Assembly: GCF_000420165.1 (NCBI RefSeq)
Contig: NZ_ATUK01000014.1
Span: forward strand, 144,001 to 208,000
DNA: 64,000 bases
Direction of reading: 5' to 3'
From: Thioalkalivibrio sp. AKL19
GTDB lineage: Bacteria; Pseudomonadota; Gammaproteobacteria; Ectothiorhodospirales; Ectothiorhodospiraceae
Below, piece by piece: positions 1-8,884 of this stretch. Under the pieces are notes generated by a model. The model saw only the letters and a program-made list of their open reading frames with translations, did not search any database and was not told the DNA's origin. The stretch's first letter is position 1. Every line of letters starts with the position of its first letter. Both the position numbers and the translations under genes were made by a program.

Positions 1-646
1 CCAGCCGGTCGAGCACCGCATCGGGGTTCTCGTCACGGATATCCTTGCCGTGGTTGTAGCCGTAGGTCATGCAGACGATCTGGAAGCCGGCCGCGCGCGC
101 GGCCTTCACGTCGCTCTTGGAGTCCCCGACCATCAGCGACTCCGATGGCTCCACGCCCAGCTTCTCCGCCGCGTGCAGCAGCGGCGCCGGATCCGGCTTC
201 TTCTGCGGCAGGGCGTCACCGGCGACCACGATCTCGAAGTCGTCAAGGATGCCCTTCTCGCGCAGCAGCGGCACGGTGAAACGCTCGGCCTTGTTGGTCA
301 CGCAGCCCAGGCGATACCCCGCGGCCTTGAGCTGGTCCAGCCCCTCGCGCACGCCCGGATAAAGCGGCGAACGCCCGGCCGTGTTCTGCTGGTAGATACG
401 CATGAACACCGGCAGCGCACGCGCGAACTGCTCCGCGTCCGGCTCGCCGTCGAGATCGTTGACCAGCGCGCGCTGGACCAGCCGTTCCACACCGTTGCCG
501 ACCCAGTTGCGCACGGCCGGCTCGCCGCGTTCGGGCAGACCCAGCTCGCGCATCATCGCATCCACGCTAAAGGCCAGGTCCGGCACGCTGTCGATCAGCG
601 TGCCGTCCAGGTCGATCAGGATCATGCGGGGGCGGTTCAGGGACAT
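1..646 (-). CDS. gph: phosphoglycolate phosphatase, 3' end outside window
   Basis: HAD-superfamily hydrolase that dephosphorylates 2-phosphoglycolate, the product of Rubisco oxygenation and of DNA repair. The start ATG is at 644-646, followed by the HAD motif I DLDGT (Asp12 nucleophile, Asp14). Motif II is the VTNK stretch near residue 115, and KPDP plus VGDSKSD give motifs III and IV. About 215 residues are visible; the C-terminus runs off the left edge. It lies 23 bases after rpe in the same direction, the usual rpe-gph pairing, which in autotrophs corresponds to cbbE-cbbZ. An in-frame Met at residue 8 is an alternative start. Family assignment is firm; substrate is inferred from family and neighbour. 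Confidence 0.9.
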   Translation of the reverse strand, partial: MSLNRPRMILIDLDGTLIDSVPDLAFSVDAMMRELGLPERGEPAVRNWVGNGVERLVQRALVNDLDGEPDAEQFARALPVFMRIYQQNTAGRSPLYPGVREGLDQLKAAGYRLGCVTNKAERFTVPLLREKGILDDFEIVVAGDALPQKKPDPAPLLHAAEKLGVEPSESLMVGDSKSDVKAARAAGFQIVCMTYGYNHGKDIRDENPDAVLDRL

Positions 647-669
647 CCCGGTCTCCGATAGCCGTCGAT

Positions 670-1359
670 TCAGGCCTTGGCCAGCTCGTCGCGCATCTGC
701 TGGATGATGCTGTCGTAGCGGTTCGGGTCGGCGTCGCTGCCGGCACCGAAGATCGCGGACCCGGCGACGAAGGTATCGGCACCGGCGGCCTTGATCTCGC
801 GGATGTTGTCGGCCTTCACGCCACCGTCGATCTCGAGGCGGATGTCACGCCCGGAGTCGTCGATCATCTTGCGCGCGGCGCGCAGCTTGTCCAGCGTGTT
901 CGGGATGAACTTCTGGCCGCCAAAGCCCGGGTTCACCGACATCAGCAGGATCATGTCGACCTTGTCCATCACGTATTCGAGATAGGACAGCGGGGTGGCC
1001 GGATTGAACACCAGCCCGGCCTTGCAGCCCTCGGAGTGGATCAACTGCAGGGTGCGATCGATGTGGTCCGACGCCTCCGGATGGAAAGTGATGTAGCTGG
1101 CACCGGCCTGGGCGAAGTCCGGGATAATGCGATCCACCGGCTTGACCATCAGGTGCACGTCGATCGGCGCGGTCACGCCGTGCTTGCGCAGGGCATCGCA
1201 GACCAGCGGGCCGATCGTCAGGTTCGGCACGTAGTGATTGTCCATCACGTCGAAGTGCACGGTATCGGCACCGGCCGCCAGGACGTTGTCGACTTCCTCG
1301 CCCAGGCGGGCAAAGTCGGCGGACAGGATGGACGGGGCAATGAAATCGGGTTGTGCCAT
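670..1359 (-). CDS. rpe: ribulose-phosphate 3-epimerase
   Basis: Interconverts ribulose 5-phosphate and xylulose 5-phosphate in the pentose phosphate and Calvin cycles. The 229-residue TIM-barrel protein matches the family length (about 225). Visible signatures are [12 protein letters not shown] near residue 35, HLMV, the phosphate-binding loop NPGFGGQKF near 143 and EIDGGV near 178, containing the metal-binding His and Asp residues. It is first of a leftward pair with gph. A GC-rich stretch of about 130 bases separates it from the terminator of the cytochrome gene upstream. Confidence 0.96.
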   Translation of the reverse strand: MAQPDFIAPSILSADFARLGEEVDNVLAAGADTVHFDVMDNHYVPNLTIGPLVCDALRKHGVTAPIDVHLMVKPVDRIIPDFAQAGASYITFHPEASDHIDRTLQLIHSEGCKAGLVFNPATPLSYLEYVMDKVDMILLMSVNPGFGGQKFIPNTLDKLRAARKMIDDSGRDIRLEIDGGVKADNIREIKAAGADTFVAGSAIFGAGSDADPNRYDSIIQQMRDELAKA

Positions 1360-1487
1360 GGGAAGCCTCGCAGGAATCTCGGGTGAAGCAGGACCGACCG
1401 TCGGTCGCGCTCTCGGAACCGCGAAACTTTACCGGATGCCGCCATGCCAGGCAAAAGCCGGCAGGCATGACCGGCCCTCCAACGCAA

Positions 1488-1513
1488 ACGGGCCGGGGTT
1501 TCCCCCGGCCCGT
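1488..1513 (-). terminator. intrinsic terminator of the cytochrome c gene
   Basis: A perfect 11-base inverted repeat (1488-1498 with 1503-1513, loop of 4) lies 36 bases past the stop of the leftward cytochrome gene. On the minus strand it is followed by only a modest T-rich run, so the call rests mainly on stem strength and position. Confidence 0.65.
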
Positions 1514-1549
1514 GGACGGCTTGCGCCGGCCTTCGACAAGGCGCCCGAA

Positions 1550-1873
1550 TCAGTTGAACTCGGCCGCGATGTAGCTGGACAGGTTGGCAATGTCATCGTC
1601 GCTCAGGCCCTGGGCCTGCGGGCGCATCAAGGCCGTGTGGTCACCCACTTCCTCGCCCGCGCGATAGCGTTGCAGCAGGTCTGCCAGGTAGTCCGCATCC
1701 TTGCCCACCAGCGCCGGAAATATCGCCTGACCCTGGCCCTGGGCACCGTGGCAGCTGGCGCAGGTGTTCTGGTACTTGGACTGACCGGCCTGGATATCAG
1801 TGGCCTGGGCGGCGCTGGACAGCATCAGGATGCTGCCGGCAATACCGGCCAGCACGAACAGCTTGGTTTTCAT
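1550..1873 (-). CDS. small periplasmic class I cytochrome c
   Basis: A 107-residue single-heme cytochrome, probably a soluble periplasmic electron carrier. It has a signal peptide (MKTKLF, hydrophobic core, cleavage near AQA-TD at residues 24-25) and one heme site, CASCH at residues 38-42; the distal ligand is probably the Met in LMRPQ near residue 83. Size and the loop after the heme resemble c4/c5/c553-type domains. I chose the ATG at 1873 because GAGGAG precedes it at normal spacing; an upstream in-frame ATG at 1894 would add seven residues. It stands alone with its own terminator. The redox partner cannot be read from the window. Confidence 0.88.
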   Translation of the reverse strand: MKTKLFVLAGIAGSILMLSSAAQATDIQAGQSKYQNTCASCHGAQGQGQAIFPALVGKDADYLADLLQRYRAGEEVGDHTALMRPQAQGLSDDDIANLSSYIAAEFN

Positions 1874-1901
1874 TGTTGTGGTCTCCTCGTTCACGATCCT
1901 G

Positions 1902-1921
1902 GACAGGGTCCTCGCCCTGTC
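1902..1921. promoter_or_regulatory. 7-bp inverted repeat before the cytochrome c gene
   Basis: GACAGGG, 6 bases, CCCTGTC lies about 30 bases upstream of the cytochrome start codon, in its probable leader or promoter. It could be an operator or an mRNA hairpin; nothing further identifies it. Confidence 0.35.
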
Positions 1922-2043
1922 TTGAAGCGAACGTTAGCAGGGCTTTCCTGAATGGTGCATTAACATAGAACCAAACAGGGAAATAGCCACAGGCCGCTCC
2001 ATGGAGCCATTCGAGGGGTCGAAAAATGCGGGCCGGTGCCGTC

Positions 2044-2709
2044 CTAGCGCCCGTGGATGTAGCGCTCGTCCGACCAGGTCGCCAGCCACTCGGGACGCAC
2101 CATCACCAGCCCGGTGATCACGATGCCGTTGACCACCGCCTCAGGGAGCACCAGCAGGGCCAGATAGCGCAGGTAGTCACGATAGATATCGCCCCAGGCC
2201 AGATCGGTGAACACCCCGTAGATCGCGGCCGAGGCCAGCACGGTGGCCACCACCGACAGGGCACCGCCGAGGAAACCGACGGCATAGAGATAGATGAACA
2301 TGTGGGCCGGCAGGCGCGCCTCGGACAGCCGCAGCAGCCCCCAGGTCACCGCGACCGGCAGAATACCTGCCAGCAGCACGGTCAGCGGAAAGGCGGCCAG
2401 CGGGAGGGCGCCGAACAGGCCCAGGAGTGCCACCACCAGGAAGACCATCAGGATCGCCAGCTGCCAGCCGAACATCAGGGTCACGGTGGTCATGCCGAGG
2501 AAGTGCAGGGCCAGCCCGTCCAGGGTCTGCGCCCGCAGGCTCCAGATCAGCAGCAGGCACAGCGTGGCGATCACGAACAGCTGCGCGCGCCCGGGCACGA
2601 AGAAGGCCTCCCAGGGCATGCGACGGAGCATTACCACCATGCCAATACCCAACAGCACGGAGGACAGCACGCGGAGCGCGACCGGCAGTTCGCCCGCCCC
2701 CTCCACCAT
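2044..2709 (-). CDS. CbiM-like energy-coupling-factor permease family membrane protein
   Basis: A 221-residue integral membrane protein with about six or seven hydrophobic segments. Segment content (LHFLGMTTVTLMFGW, then a helix pair ending in a LPEAVVNGIVITGL stretch) resembles the CbiM/NikM substrate-binding permeases of cobalt or nickel ECF transporters (COG3235-type). No ATPase (CbiO) or CbiQ gene is nearby, so whether it transports metal alone, uses remote partners or does something else is open. It starts 2 bases after the stop of the upstream methyltransferase and is the last gene of the leftward purE-purK run, so it is probably translationally coupled. The family call is from sequence impression only. 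Confidence 0.6.
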   Translation of the reverse strand: MVEGAGELPVALRVLSSVLLGIGMVVMLRRMPWEAFFVPGRAQLFVIATLCLLLIWSLRAQTLDGLALHFLGMTTVTLMFGWQLAILMVFLVVALLGLFGALPLAAFPLTVLLAGILPVAVTWGLLRLSEARLPAHMFIYLYAVGFLGGALSVVATVLASAAIYGVFTDLAWGDIYRDYLRYLALLVLPEAVVNGIVITGLVMVRPEWLATWSDERYIHGR

Positions 2710-2711
2710 GC

Positions 2712-3329
2712 TCAGTCAGGCTCGCGCACGGCGGCCGCGACGGTGTACTCGCGGCCCTGCTTGACCTTGTCGTAGTTGCCGAACACTTCCTTGAACCCCT
2801 TCTCGATGAACCGCCGCAACCCGGTAATGGTTACGACATGGATCCGTCCACCCGGGTTCATCTGCTCGTGGGCGTCCAGCAGGTAGGTGTAGAGCATCTC
2901 GCGCCCCACCTTGGCCGGCAGGTTCGAGGTGACCAGATCGAAACGCCGGTCACGGATCTGCGCGAAGCCGTTACTGGTCACGCAGTCCACATTGGTGATG
3001 CCGTTCAGCTCGGCGTTACGCCGGCTGTACTCCACCGCCAGGAAGTTGGTGTCCACCAGCGTGCAGTGGCCCTGCGGCGCCTTGCGCGCCAGCGTCAGGC
3101 CGATCGGGCCATAGCCGCAGCCCAGATCCAGGCAGGCATCGGTTGGCTCCACCTCGATGCGCTCCAGCAACATCCGCGTGCCATCGTCGATCCGCCGCGG
3201 GGAGAACAGCCCCCAGGTGGTGCGAAAACGCAGGTGCTCGCCCGCCAGGGTGTCCTCGAACTCCAGGTCGCGCTTGAGCTCTGTCTGCCGCGCGCGGCGC
3301 GCCTGGGGGGTGGGGAAGGCCTCGCTCAT
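2712..3329 (-). CDS. class I SAM-dependent methyltransferase, RsmC-like
   Basis: A 205-residue Rossmann-fold methyltransferase. Motif I is DLGCGYGPIG near residue 72, followed by the acidic residue in LVDTN; the catalytic-loop motif is SNLPAK near residue 134, a variant of the NPPF/NPPY loop of small-domain methyltransferases (RsmC, RlmG). This points to guanine-N2 methylation of rRNA, but the variant loop leaves the target open. The start ATG at 3327-3329 overlaps the purK stop as ATGA. A longer reading frame exists upstream but lies inside purK and is discarded. Confidence 0.8.
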   Translation of the reverse strand: MSEAFPTPQARRARQTELKRDLEFEDTLAGEHLRFRTTWGLFSPRRIDDGTRMLLERIEVEPTDACLDLGCGYGPIGLTLARKAPQGHCTLVDTNFLAVEYSRRNAELNGITNVDCVTSNGFAQIRDRRFDLVTSNLPAKVGREMLYTYLLDAHEQMNPGGRIHVVTITGLRRFIEKGFKEVFGNYDKVKQGREYTVAAAVREPD

Positions 3330-4495
3330 GCCTCTCCCTCCCCGACGGCGGCGGCCAAGCCCAGCCACAGGGCCTCGGCGGTGGAGGCCGCGGCACCGGC
3401 GTCGTCCTCGCCCGGCAGACCGAGCACGTTGACATGCCCCATCTTGCGCCCCGGACGGGCCTCGGTCTTGCCGTACAGGTGCAGCCGGGCCCGGCCGACC
3501 GCCAGCACGCCCCGCCAGTCGGGCGCGCCGGCCGCGGGCCACAGGTCACCCAGGAGATTCACCATCGCGACCGGCACAGTCAGCAGTGCCGGGGCCAGCC
3601 CCAGCCCGCAGACCGCGCGCACCTGCTGTTCGAACTGGCTGACGGTGCAGGCGTCCTGGGTGTAGTGCCCGGAGTTGTGCGGGCGCGGCGCGATCTCGTT
3701 GACCAGCAGCTCGCCATCGACGGTCAGGAAGAACTCGACCGCCAGCACCCCCTGGTAGTCGAGCCGCTCGGCGATATGCCGGGCGATGGCCGTAGCCCGT
3801 TCGCGTACCTCGTCCGCGGCCCGGCCCGGGACCCGCGTCAGGTGGAGGATGCCGTCGCGATGGGCGTTCTCCGCGACCGGAAAGGCCTCGTGGGCGCCGT
3901 CCGCCGTGCGTGCCACCAGCACCGAGAGCTCGCGCTCCAGCTCGACCCGGGACTCCAGGACGCAATCCACCTGTCCCAGTTCGACGTGCGCCGCCGGCAG
4001 CTCGCCGGCCCCGGCCAGCCGCACCTGACCCTTGCCGTCATAGCCCAGGCGCGCGGTCTTCAGGATCGCGGGAAAGGCCGGCGCGCCGGCATCGTCTTGG
4101 ACGTCGGGGGTCGCGCCCGCCGGCACGGCCTGCCACGGGGCCACGGCCACGCCGATCTCGCCGAGAAACGCCTTCTCCTCCAGGCGATCCTGGGCGATGG
4201 TCAGGGCGCGCGGCCCCGGGCGCAGACAGGCGTGGGCATCCAGCCACTCGACGGCCGGGCGCGGGATGTTCTCGAACTCGGTGGTAATCACCTCGCAGGC
4301 CCCGGCCAGGGCCTGCAGGGCATCAGGGTCGTCGAAGGCCTGGCACAGGTGCCGCGCCGCCACCCGCCCGGCCGGACTGGCCGGGTCCGGGTCCAGCACC
4401 CACACGGCATAGCCCATGCCCTGTGCGGCCTCCACGAAATAGCGGCCGAGCTGCCCGCCACCGAGCAGCCCGAGAGTCGCAGGGGGCTGGATCAT
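3326..4495 (-). CDS. purK: N5-carboxyaminoimidazole ribonucleotide synthase
   Basis: Uses ATP and bicarbonate to convert AIR to N5-CAIR in purine synthesis. The 389-residue protein has the N-terminal GGGQLGRY nucleotide-fold loop, the ATP-grasp core ([12 protein letters not shown] near residue 150) and the metal-binding [12 protein letters not shown] stretch near residue 268. It overlaps purE upstream and the methyltransferase downstream, each by ATGA, so the block is translationally coupled. Family length and motifs are normal. Confidence 0.96.
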   Translation of the reverse strand: MIQPPATLGLLGGGQLGRYFVEAAQGMGYAVWVLDPDPASPAGRVAARHLCQAFDDPDALQALAGACEVITTEFENIPRPAVEWLDAHACLRPGPRALTIAQDRLEEKAFLGEIGVAVAPWQAVPAGATPDVQDDAGAPAFPAILKTARLGYDGKGQVRLAGAGELPAAHVELGQVDCVLESRVELERELSVLVARTADGAHEAFPVAENAHRDGILHLTRVPGRAADEVRERATAIARHIAERLDYQGVLAVEFFLTVDGELLVNEIAPRPHNSGHYTQDACTVSQFEQQVRAVCGLGLAPALLTVPVAMVNLLGDLWPAAGAPDWRGVLAVGRARLHLYGKTEARPGRKMGHVNVLGLPGEDDAGAAASTAEALWLGLAAAVGEGEA

Positions 4496-5010
4496 GACGG
4501 GTCCGGCGGCAGGGTCTGCCCCAGCACGGCCTGACTCTGGGACTGGCGAAAGGCATCCAGGCGCTCGCGCAGGCCCGGATCGTGGTTCGCCAGCATCGCG
4601 GCCGCGAATAGAGCGGCGTTGGCCGCGCCCGCCTCGCCGATCGCGAAGGTCGCCACCGGGATGCCGCGCGGCATCTGCACGATGGACAGCAGCGAGTCCT
4701 GTCCCTTCAGGTGGCGCGAGGCGACCGGCACCCCGAGCACCGGCACCGGCGTCTTGGAGGCCAGCATCCCTGGCAGATGTGCCGCCCCTCCGGCCCCGGC
4801 GATGATCGCCTGCAGGCCCCGCTCGCGCGCCTGTTCGGCGTACTCGAACAGGAGATCCGGCGTGCGATGGGCCGACACCACCCGGGCCTCGAACGGGACC
4901 CCGAGTTCGTCCAGTACCGCCACCGCCCGCTCCATGGTCGTCCAGTCGGAGGTGCTGCCCATCACCACGCCCACCCGGGGCGCCGCCGAATTGCCTGCCA
5001 TCTCAGTCAT
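4492..5010 (-). CDS. purE: N5-carboxyaminoimidazole ribonucleotide mutase
   Basis: Class I PurE, which moves the carboxyl group of N5-CAIR to give CAIR. With the start at 5010 the protein is 172 residues, near the usual 160-170. The GSTSDW substrate loop is near the N-terminus, then SAHRTPD and [11 protein letters not shown]. The upstream in-frame Met at 5067 would add 19 unconserved residues and run into the inverted-repeat element, so it is rejected. First gene of the leftward purE-purK-methyltransferase-permease operon. Confidence 0.95.
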   Translation of the reverse strand: MTEMAGNSAAPRVGVVMGSTSDWTTMERAVAVLDELGVPFEARVVSAHRTPDLLFEYAEQARERGLQAIIAGAGGAAHLPGMLASKTPVPVLGVPVASRHLKGQDSLLSIVQMPRGIPVATFAIGEAGAANAALFAAAMLANHDPGLRERLDAFRQSQSQAVLGQTLPPDPS

Positions 5011-5051
5011 GGCCCGAACGATAGCGACCCCGGCCCCACCCGACAAGCCAC

Positions 5052-5250
5052 GCGCACCACGAAGCACCCAAAGAAAAACGATTCACAGGAAGTTAAGAAG
5101 ATTGGAAGAAAGATGATTTGGGCGCTACTCCTGAACCCTCAGGCGATACACGACCCCGGGCGGGCCCCCGCCCGGCTCTCACCAATAAAACCTTCTAACC
5201 TTCCCATCTTCCTGTAGATCGCCCTTGACCTGGCTTTTGTCGTGGTGCGC
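5052..5250. repeat. dispersed inverted-repeat element, copy A
   Basis: About 199 bases ending in perfect 11-base terminal inverted repeats, GCGCACCACGA (5052-5062) and its complement (5240-5250). Inside each end lies a less perfect arm carrying the family core, GGGCGAT(T/C)(T/C)ACAGGAAG, near 5079-5092 and 5207-5226 on opposite strands. The middle differs from the other copies and has its own GC hairpin near 5156-5174. Copies B and C lie at 43382-43674 and 45057-45370. It contains no plausible gene and sits in the promoter region shared by purE and purC. I do not know a published name for it. Confidence 0.75.
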
Positions 5251-5265
5251 CAGGCCGGTGGTCGG

Positions 5266-5271
5266 TAGAAT
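5266..5271 (+). promoter_or_regulatory. candidate -10 box for purC, leaderless spacing
   Basis: TAGAAT stands exactly 6 bases before the purC ATG, and no Shine-Dalgarno sequence lies between. If used, transcription would begin at or next to the start codon. No good -35 box is seen, since the upstream sequence belongs to the end of repeat copy A. Confidence 0.4.
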
Positions 5272-5277
5272 CGCGGC

Positions 5278-6174
5278 ATGACTGACACCCTGCTTGAAAG
5301 CCACATCCCCGACCTGGAACGCGTGCATCGTGGCAAGGTACGCGATCTCTATGCGGTGGACGCCGACCACTGGCTGATGGTCACCACCGACCGCCTGTCC
5401 GCCTTTGACGTGATCCTGCCCACGGCCGTGCCAGAGAAAGGCCGGGTACTGACCGAGATCACGCAGTTCTGGATGCACAAGGTGGAGCGCGAACTGGGCA
5501 TTCCCAACCAGTTGACCGATATCCCGCTGGAACAGGTGATTCCGGACCCAACCGTTCGTGCCCCGCTGGAAGGACGCAGCCTGGTGATTCGCCGGCTCGA
5601 AGCCCTGCCGGTGGAGGCGGTGGTACGCGGCTACCTGATCGGCTCCGGCTGGAAGGACTACCAGGCCAGCGGCGCGGTCTGCGGCATCCCGCTCCCGGCC
5701 GGCCTGGAGCTCGCCTCGAAGCTCCCCGAGGCGATCTTCACCCCCAGCACCAAGGCCGACGTCGGCGACCACGACGCCAATATCGACTTTGATGCCGTCG
5801 TGGCGACCATCGGCGAGGACCGGGCGCGGCAGGTCCGCGACGCAGCACTCTCGATCTACGCGATGGCGCGCGACTACGCGGCCGAGCGCGGCATCATCAT
5901 CGCCGACACCAAGTTCGAGTTCGGCGTCGATGCCGCCGGCACCCTGCATCTGATCGACGAGGTCCTGACCCCGGACTCCTCGCGCTTCTGGCCCGCCGAC
6001 CGCTACGCGCAGGGCACCAGCCCCGAGTCCTTCGACAAGCAGTACGTACGCGACTACCTCGAGACCCTGGACTGGGACAAGCAGGCGCCCGGCCCCGAGC
6101 TGCCCGCCGAAGTGGTGGAACAGACCGCGGCGCGCTATCGCGAGGCCCTGGAGCGCCTGACCCGCGACGCATGA
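5278..6174 (+). CDS. purC: SAICAR synthase
   Basis: Phosphoribosylaminoimidazole-succinocarboxamide synthase: joins CAIR and aspartate with ATP in purine synthesis. The 298-residue form has the GKVRDLY loop near residue 17, the TDRLSAFD signature near 38, and DTKFEFG and [12 protein letters not shown] near 208-238. It is longer than the E. coli enzyme (237) and resembles the longer eukaryote/alpha-type form. Divergent from purE across repeat copy A; its stop overlaps the bioD start as ATGA. Confidence 0.96.
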   Translation: MTDTLLESHIPDLERVHRGKVRDLYAVDADHWLMVTTDRLSAFDVILPTAVPEKGRVLTEITQFWMHKVERELGIPNQLTDIPLEQVIPDPTVRAPLEGRSLVIRRLEALPVEAVVRGYLIGSGWKDYQASGAVCGIPLPAGLELASKLPEAIFTPSTKADVGDHDANIDFDAVVATIGEDRARQVRDAALSIYAMARDYAAERGIIIADTKFEFGVDAAGTLHLIDEVLTPDSSRFWPADRYAQGTSPESFDKQYVRDYLETLDWDKQAPGPELPAEVVEQTAARYREALERLTRDA

Positions 6175-6890
6175 GCCCGACACAGACAGGAGCGCCCCCG
6201 CAGGGCCTGTTCGTCACCGGCACCGACACCGGCGTCGGCAAAACCTTCGTCAGCTGTGCCCTGCTGCAGCTTTGGCAGGAACGCGGCCTGCACCCGCAGC
6301 CGCGCAAACCGGTGGAGTCCGGCTGCCCACCGGGCCCCGATGGACTGCGGCCCGAGGACGGGATGAACCTGACCCGCGCGGCGGGCCTTCCGGACGCCGC
6401 CATCGAGCAGGTCACGCCCTGGCGCTTCCCCGATGCCATCGCCCCGGACCAGGCCGCTGCGAACCAGGGCGTGCGCCTGACGATCGCGGAGCTGGCCGCG
6501 GCCTGCGCAGCCGACGGCACGGGCCCGCGGCTAGTGGAGGGTGCGGGGGGCTTCTACTCGCCGCTGTGTACCGATGGCCTGAACGCGGACCTCGCCGAGG
6601 CCCTCGGGCTACCGGTCCTGCTGGTGGCCGAGGACCGCCTGGGCACGCTGAACACCTGCCTGCTGACCCTGGAGGCCCTGGAACGACGCGGCCTGCAACT
6701 GGCCGGGATCGTGCTGAACCGGCGCCGGGTGGATGCCGACCCGCGCCTCGACAATGCCGCCGCGCTGCGTTCACGCACGAGCGCGCCGATCATCGAGTCA
6801 GCGGAAGGCATCACCCGCGCGGCGCTGGTTCAGAAGCTCTCCACCTCGAAGTTGTCCGGGCGCACCCCGCCGGAGGACTCGCGCTCCTGA
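6171..6890 (+). CDS. bioD: dethiobiotin synthetase
   Basis: ATP-dependent carboxylation of diaminopelargonate to dethiobiotin in biotin synthesis. The 239-residue protein carries the P-loop GTDTGVGKT at residues 17-25, KPVESG near 47 and [11 protein letters not shown] near 121. The start overlaps the purC stop by ATGA, an unusual pur-bio coupling. The last 61 bases overlap, tail to tail, the 3' end of the SYLF gene on the other strand. No other bio genes are in the window. Confidence 0.93.
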   Translation: MSPTQTGAPPQGLFVTGTDTGVGKTFVSCALLQLWQERGLHPQPRKPVESGCPPGPDGLRPEDGMNLTRAAGLPDAAIEQVTPWRFPDAIAPDQAAANQGVRLTIAELAAACAADGTGPRLVEGAGGFYSPLCTDGLNADLAEALGLPVLLVAEDRLGTLNTCLLTLEALERRGLQLAGIVLNRRRVDADPRLDNAAALRSRTSAPIIESAEGITRAALVQKLSTSKLSGRTPPEDSRS

Positions 6891-7609
6891 CCGCGGGACT
6901 CGGAGGCCGCAGGGGCTTCCTCTTCGTCAACCCGGAACCCGGCCAGGGTCTCGCGCAGGGCACGGGTTCCCTCACGGTCGACGCGACGGGTCTCGATGAT
7001 ATGCACCGGGCGCTGGGATTCGCCGTAGTACGCCTCGTTGAAGTCGTCGCGTACGGTCATGCGCGAGCCGGAAAAGCTCATGCCCAGGTACGCGCCACGC
7101 GCCCGCGAGTAGGACAGAAAGTCGGCGGTCGGCGTGGTGCTGCGGCCCGCGCCGACCGGACCGGCGGCCACCGAGGCATCGCCCCCCAGACGAATGGCGG
7201 ATCCGAACATCGAGTCCACCGCATCCTGGGTGCGCGCGACCATCACCACCTCGGCGGCGTCACCGCCGAACTGCATGCCGAAGCTGACCGAGCCAAGCGA
7301 GTAGAACGCCACCGGCGAGTAATCGCCGCGCTCGTCGTCCCAGGCCAGGAACACCCCGATGCCGCCGGACCCCCCCACGAGAAAGGCGCCGCGGGCCACG
7401 CGCGGGAAGATCACCACGCCACGGGCATCGCGCAGGTCTTCTTTCAGGGATTCGTACTCGGGATGGGTGACCATGTTCTCCACCGTCGCCTGGGCGCGAT
7501 CGATGATGTCCTGCGGATCGATCTCGCGGCTGAACGGGTTGGCATGCGCCGTACCGGCCATCGCCACCAGCAACAGCGTCGTCAGGCAGAGAAGGATCAG
7601 TCGTTGCAT
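6830..7609 (-). CDS. lipid-binding SYLF (Ysc84-like) domain protein, exported
   Basis: A 259-residue protein with a clear signal peptide (MQRLILLCL, cleavage near AHA-NP at about residue 19) followed by a SYLF/DUF500 domain: a helical lead, GVVIFPRVARGAFLVGGSGG near residue 63, then beta-rich SVSFGMQFGG and a GRS-T-TAD-SYSRARGAYLG stretch. The family binds phosphoinositides in eukaryotes; bacterial members are mostly of unknown role. The start at 7609 is set by GGAGGT just upstream; an earlier Met at 7648 is rejected. The C-terminal 40 or so residues are acidic and low in complexity, and their codons lie opposite the end of bioD. Confidence 0.85.
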   Translation of the reverse strand: MQRLILLCLTTLLLVAMAGTAHANPFSREIDPQDIIDRAQATVENMVTHPEYESLKEDLRDARGVVIFPRVARGAFLVGGSGGIGVFLAWDDERGDYSPVAFYSLGSVSFGMQFGGDAAEVVMVARTQDAVDSMFGSAIRLGGDASVAAGPVGAGRSTTPTADFLSYSRARGAYLGMSFSGSRMTVRDDFNEAYYGESQRPVHIIETRRVDREGTRALRETLAGFRVDEEEAPAASESRGQERESSGGVRPDNFEVESF

Positions 7610-7689
7610 CGCGGAAACCTCCAGAAAGGCCAAGGGAGACGCGGCCACGCGAATGCGTCGGCGTCTCCCTAACGAATACGTTCATCATG

Positions 7690-7726
7690 GCACAAAAAAA
7701 GGGGGCCGAAGCCCCCTTTTTCGTGC
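7690..7726 (-). terminator. intrinsic terminator after fba
   Basis: A 37-base inverted repeat: GCAC with an A-run, then GGGGGC, tetraloop CGAA (TTCG on the minus strand), GCCCCC, a T-run and GTGC. It begins 15 bases past the fba stop. The stem reads well in both directions and the minus-strand T-run is strong. It also separates fba from the SYLF gene. Confidence 0.9.
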
Positions 7727-7740
7727 TGCAATCCGCAGGA

Positions 7741-8805
7741 TCAGTTGACCTTGGGATCCAGCTCGCCGGACAGGTAGCGCTTGACCATGTCGTCCAGGGA
7801 GATCGGCTTGATCTTGGACGCCATGCCGGCGCAACCGAAGGCCTCGTAACGGGCCTGGCAGAGGTCCTTCATCGCGGCGGTCGAGGCCTTCAGGAACTTG
7901 CGCGGATCGAATTCCTTCGGGTTCTCGGCCAGGAACTTGCGCACCGCACCGGTGGAGGCCATGCGCAGGTCGGTATCGATGTTGACCTTGCGCACGCCGT
8001 GCTTGATGCCTTCCTGGATCTCTTCGACCGGCACGCCGTAGGTCTCGCCCATGTCGCCGCCGTACTTGTTGATGATATCCAGCCACTCCTGCGGAACGGA
8101 GGAGGAGCCGTGCATGACCAGATGGGTATCCGGGATGCGGGCGTGGATCTCCTTCACGCGCTGGATGGCCAGGATGTCACCGGTCGGCGGACGGGTGAAC
8201 TTGTAGGCGCCGTGCGAGGTGCCGATGGCGATGGCCAGGGCGTCGCACTTGGTGTTCTTCACGAAGTCGGCCGCCTCGTCGGGGTCGGTCAGCAGCTGGT
8301 CGTGGGACAGGGTGCCCTCGGCGCCGGAGCCGTCTTCCTCGCCGGCCTGGCCGGTTTCCAGGGAGCCCAGGCAACCCAGCTCGCCTTCCACGGAGACACC
8401 GCAGGAGTGCGCCATCTCGGAGACCTTGGCGGTCACGTCGCGGTTGTACTCGTAGGTGGCCGGGGTCTTCATGTCGGGCATCAGGGAGCCGTCCATCATC
8501 ACCGAGCTGAAGCCGGACTGGATGGAGCGCAGGCAGACCGCCGGCTCGGAGCCGTGGTCCTGGTGCAGCACGACCGGGATGTCCGGGTACTGCTCGATGG
8601 CGGCGATGATGTTGTGGCGCAGGAAGGGCTCGCCGGCGTACTTGCGGGCACCGGCGGACGCCTGAATGATCACCGGGGAGTCGACCGCGGCGGCCGCTTC
8701 CATGATCGAATGGACCTGTTCCATGTTGTTGGCGTTGTACGCCGGCATGCCATAGCCATGCTCGGCGGCATGGTCCAGAAGCTGGCGAAGTGAGATCAGT
8801 GCCAT
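7741..8805 (-). CDS. fba: fructose-bisphosphate aldolase, class II (Calvin-cycle type)
   Basis: Zinc-dependent aldolase that joins or splits triose phosphates; the Calvin-type form can also act on sedoheptulose bisphosphate. The 354-residue protein shows NANNMEQ near residue 24, the zinc ligands in LHQDHGSEP near 80, [10 protein letters not shown] near 228 and NIDTDLRMA near 284. The start at 8805 follows AAGGAGGAA; a Met 20 codons earlier is rejected. It is the last gene of the leftward tkt-gap-pgk-pyk-fba block and is followed by a strong terminator. Confidence 0.95.
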   Translation of the reverse strand: MALISLRQLLDHAAEHGYGMPAYNANNMEQVHSIMEAAAAVDSPVIIQASAGARKYAGEPFLRHNIIAAIEQYPDIPVVLHQDHGSEPAVCLRSIQSGFSSVMMDGSLMPDMKTPATYEYNRDVTAKVSEMAHSCGVSVEGELGCLGSLETGQAGEEDGSGAEGTLSHDQLLTDPDEAADFVKNTKCDALAIAIGTSHGAYKFTRPPTGDILAIQRVKEIHARIPDTHLVMHGSSSVPQEWLDIINKYGGDMGETYGVPVEEIQEGIKHGVRKVNIDTDLRMASTGAVRKFLAENPKEFDPRKFLKASTAAMKDLCQARYEAFGCAGMASKIKPISLDDMVKRYLSGELDPKVN

Positions 8806-8884
8806 GGATTCCTCCTTACGGGATTCGGACTGAGGTAGTGAAAAAGTCGGTTCTTGATTGCGCAACCACCGGGCGGTGCGCGGG

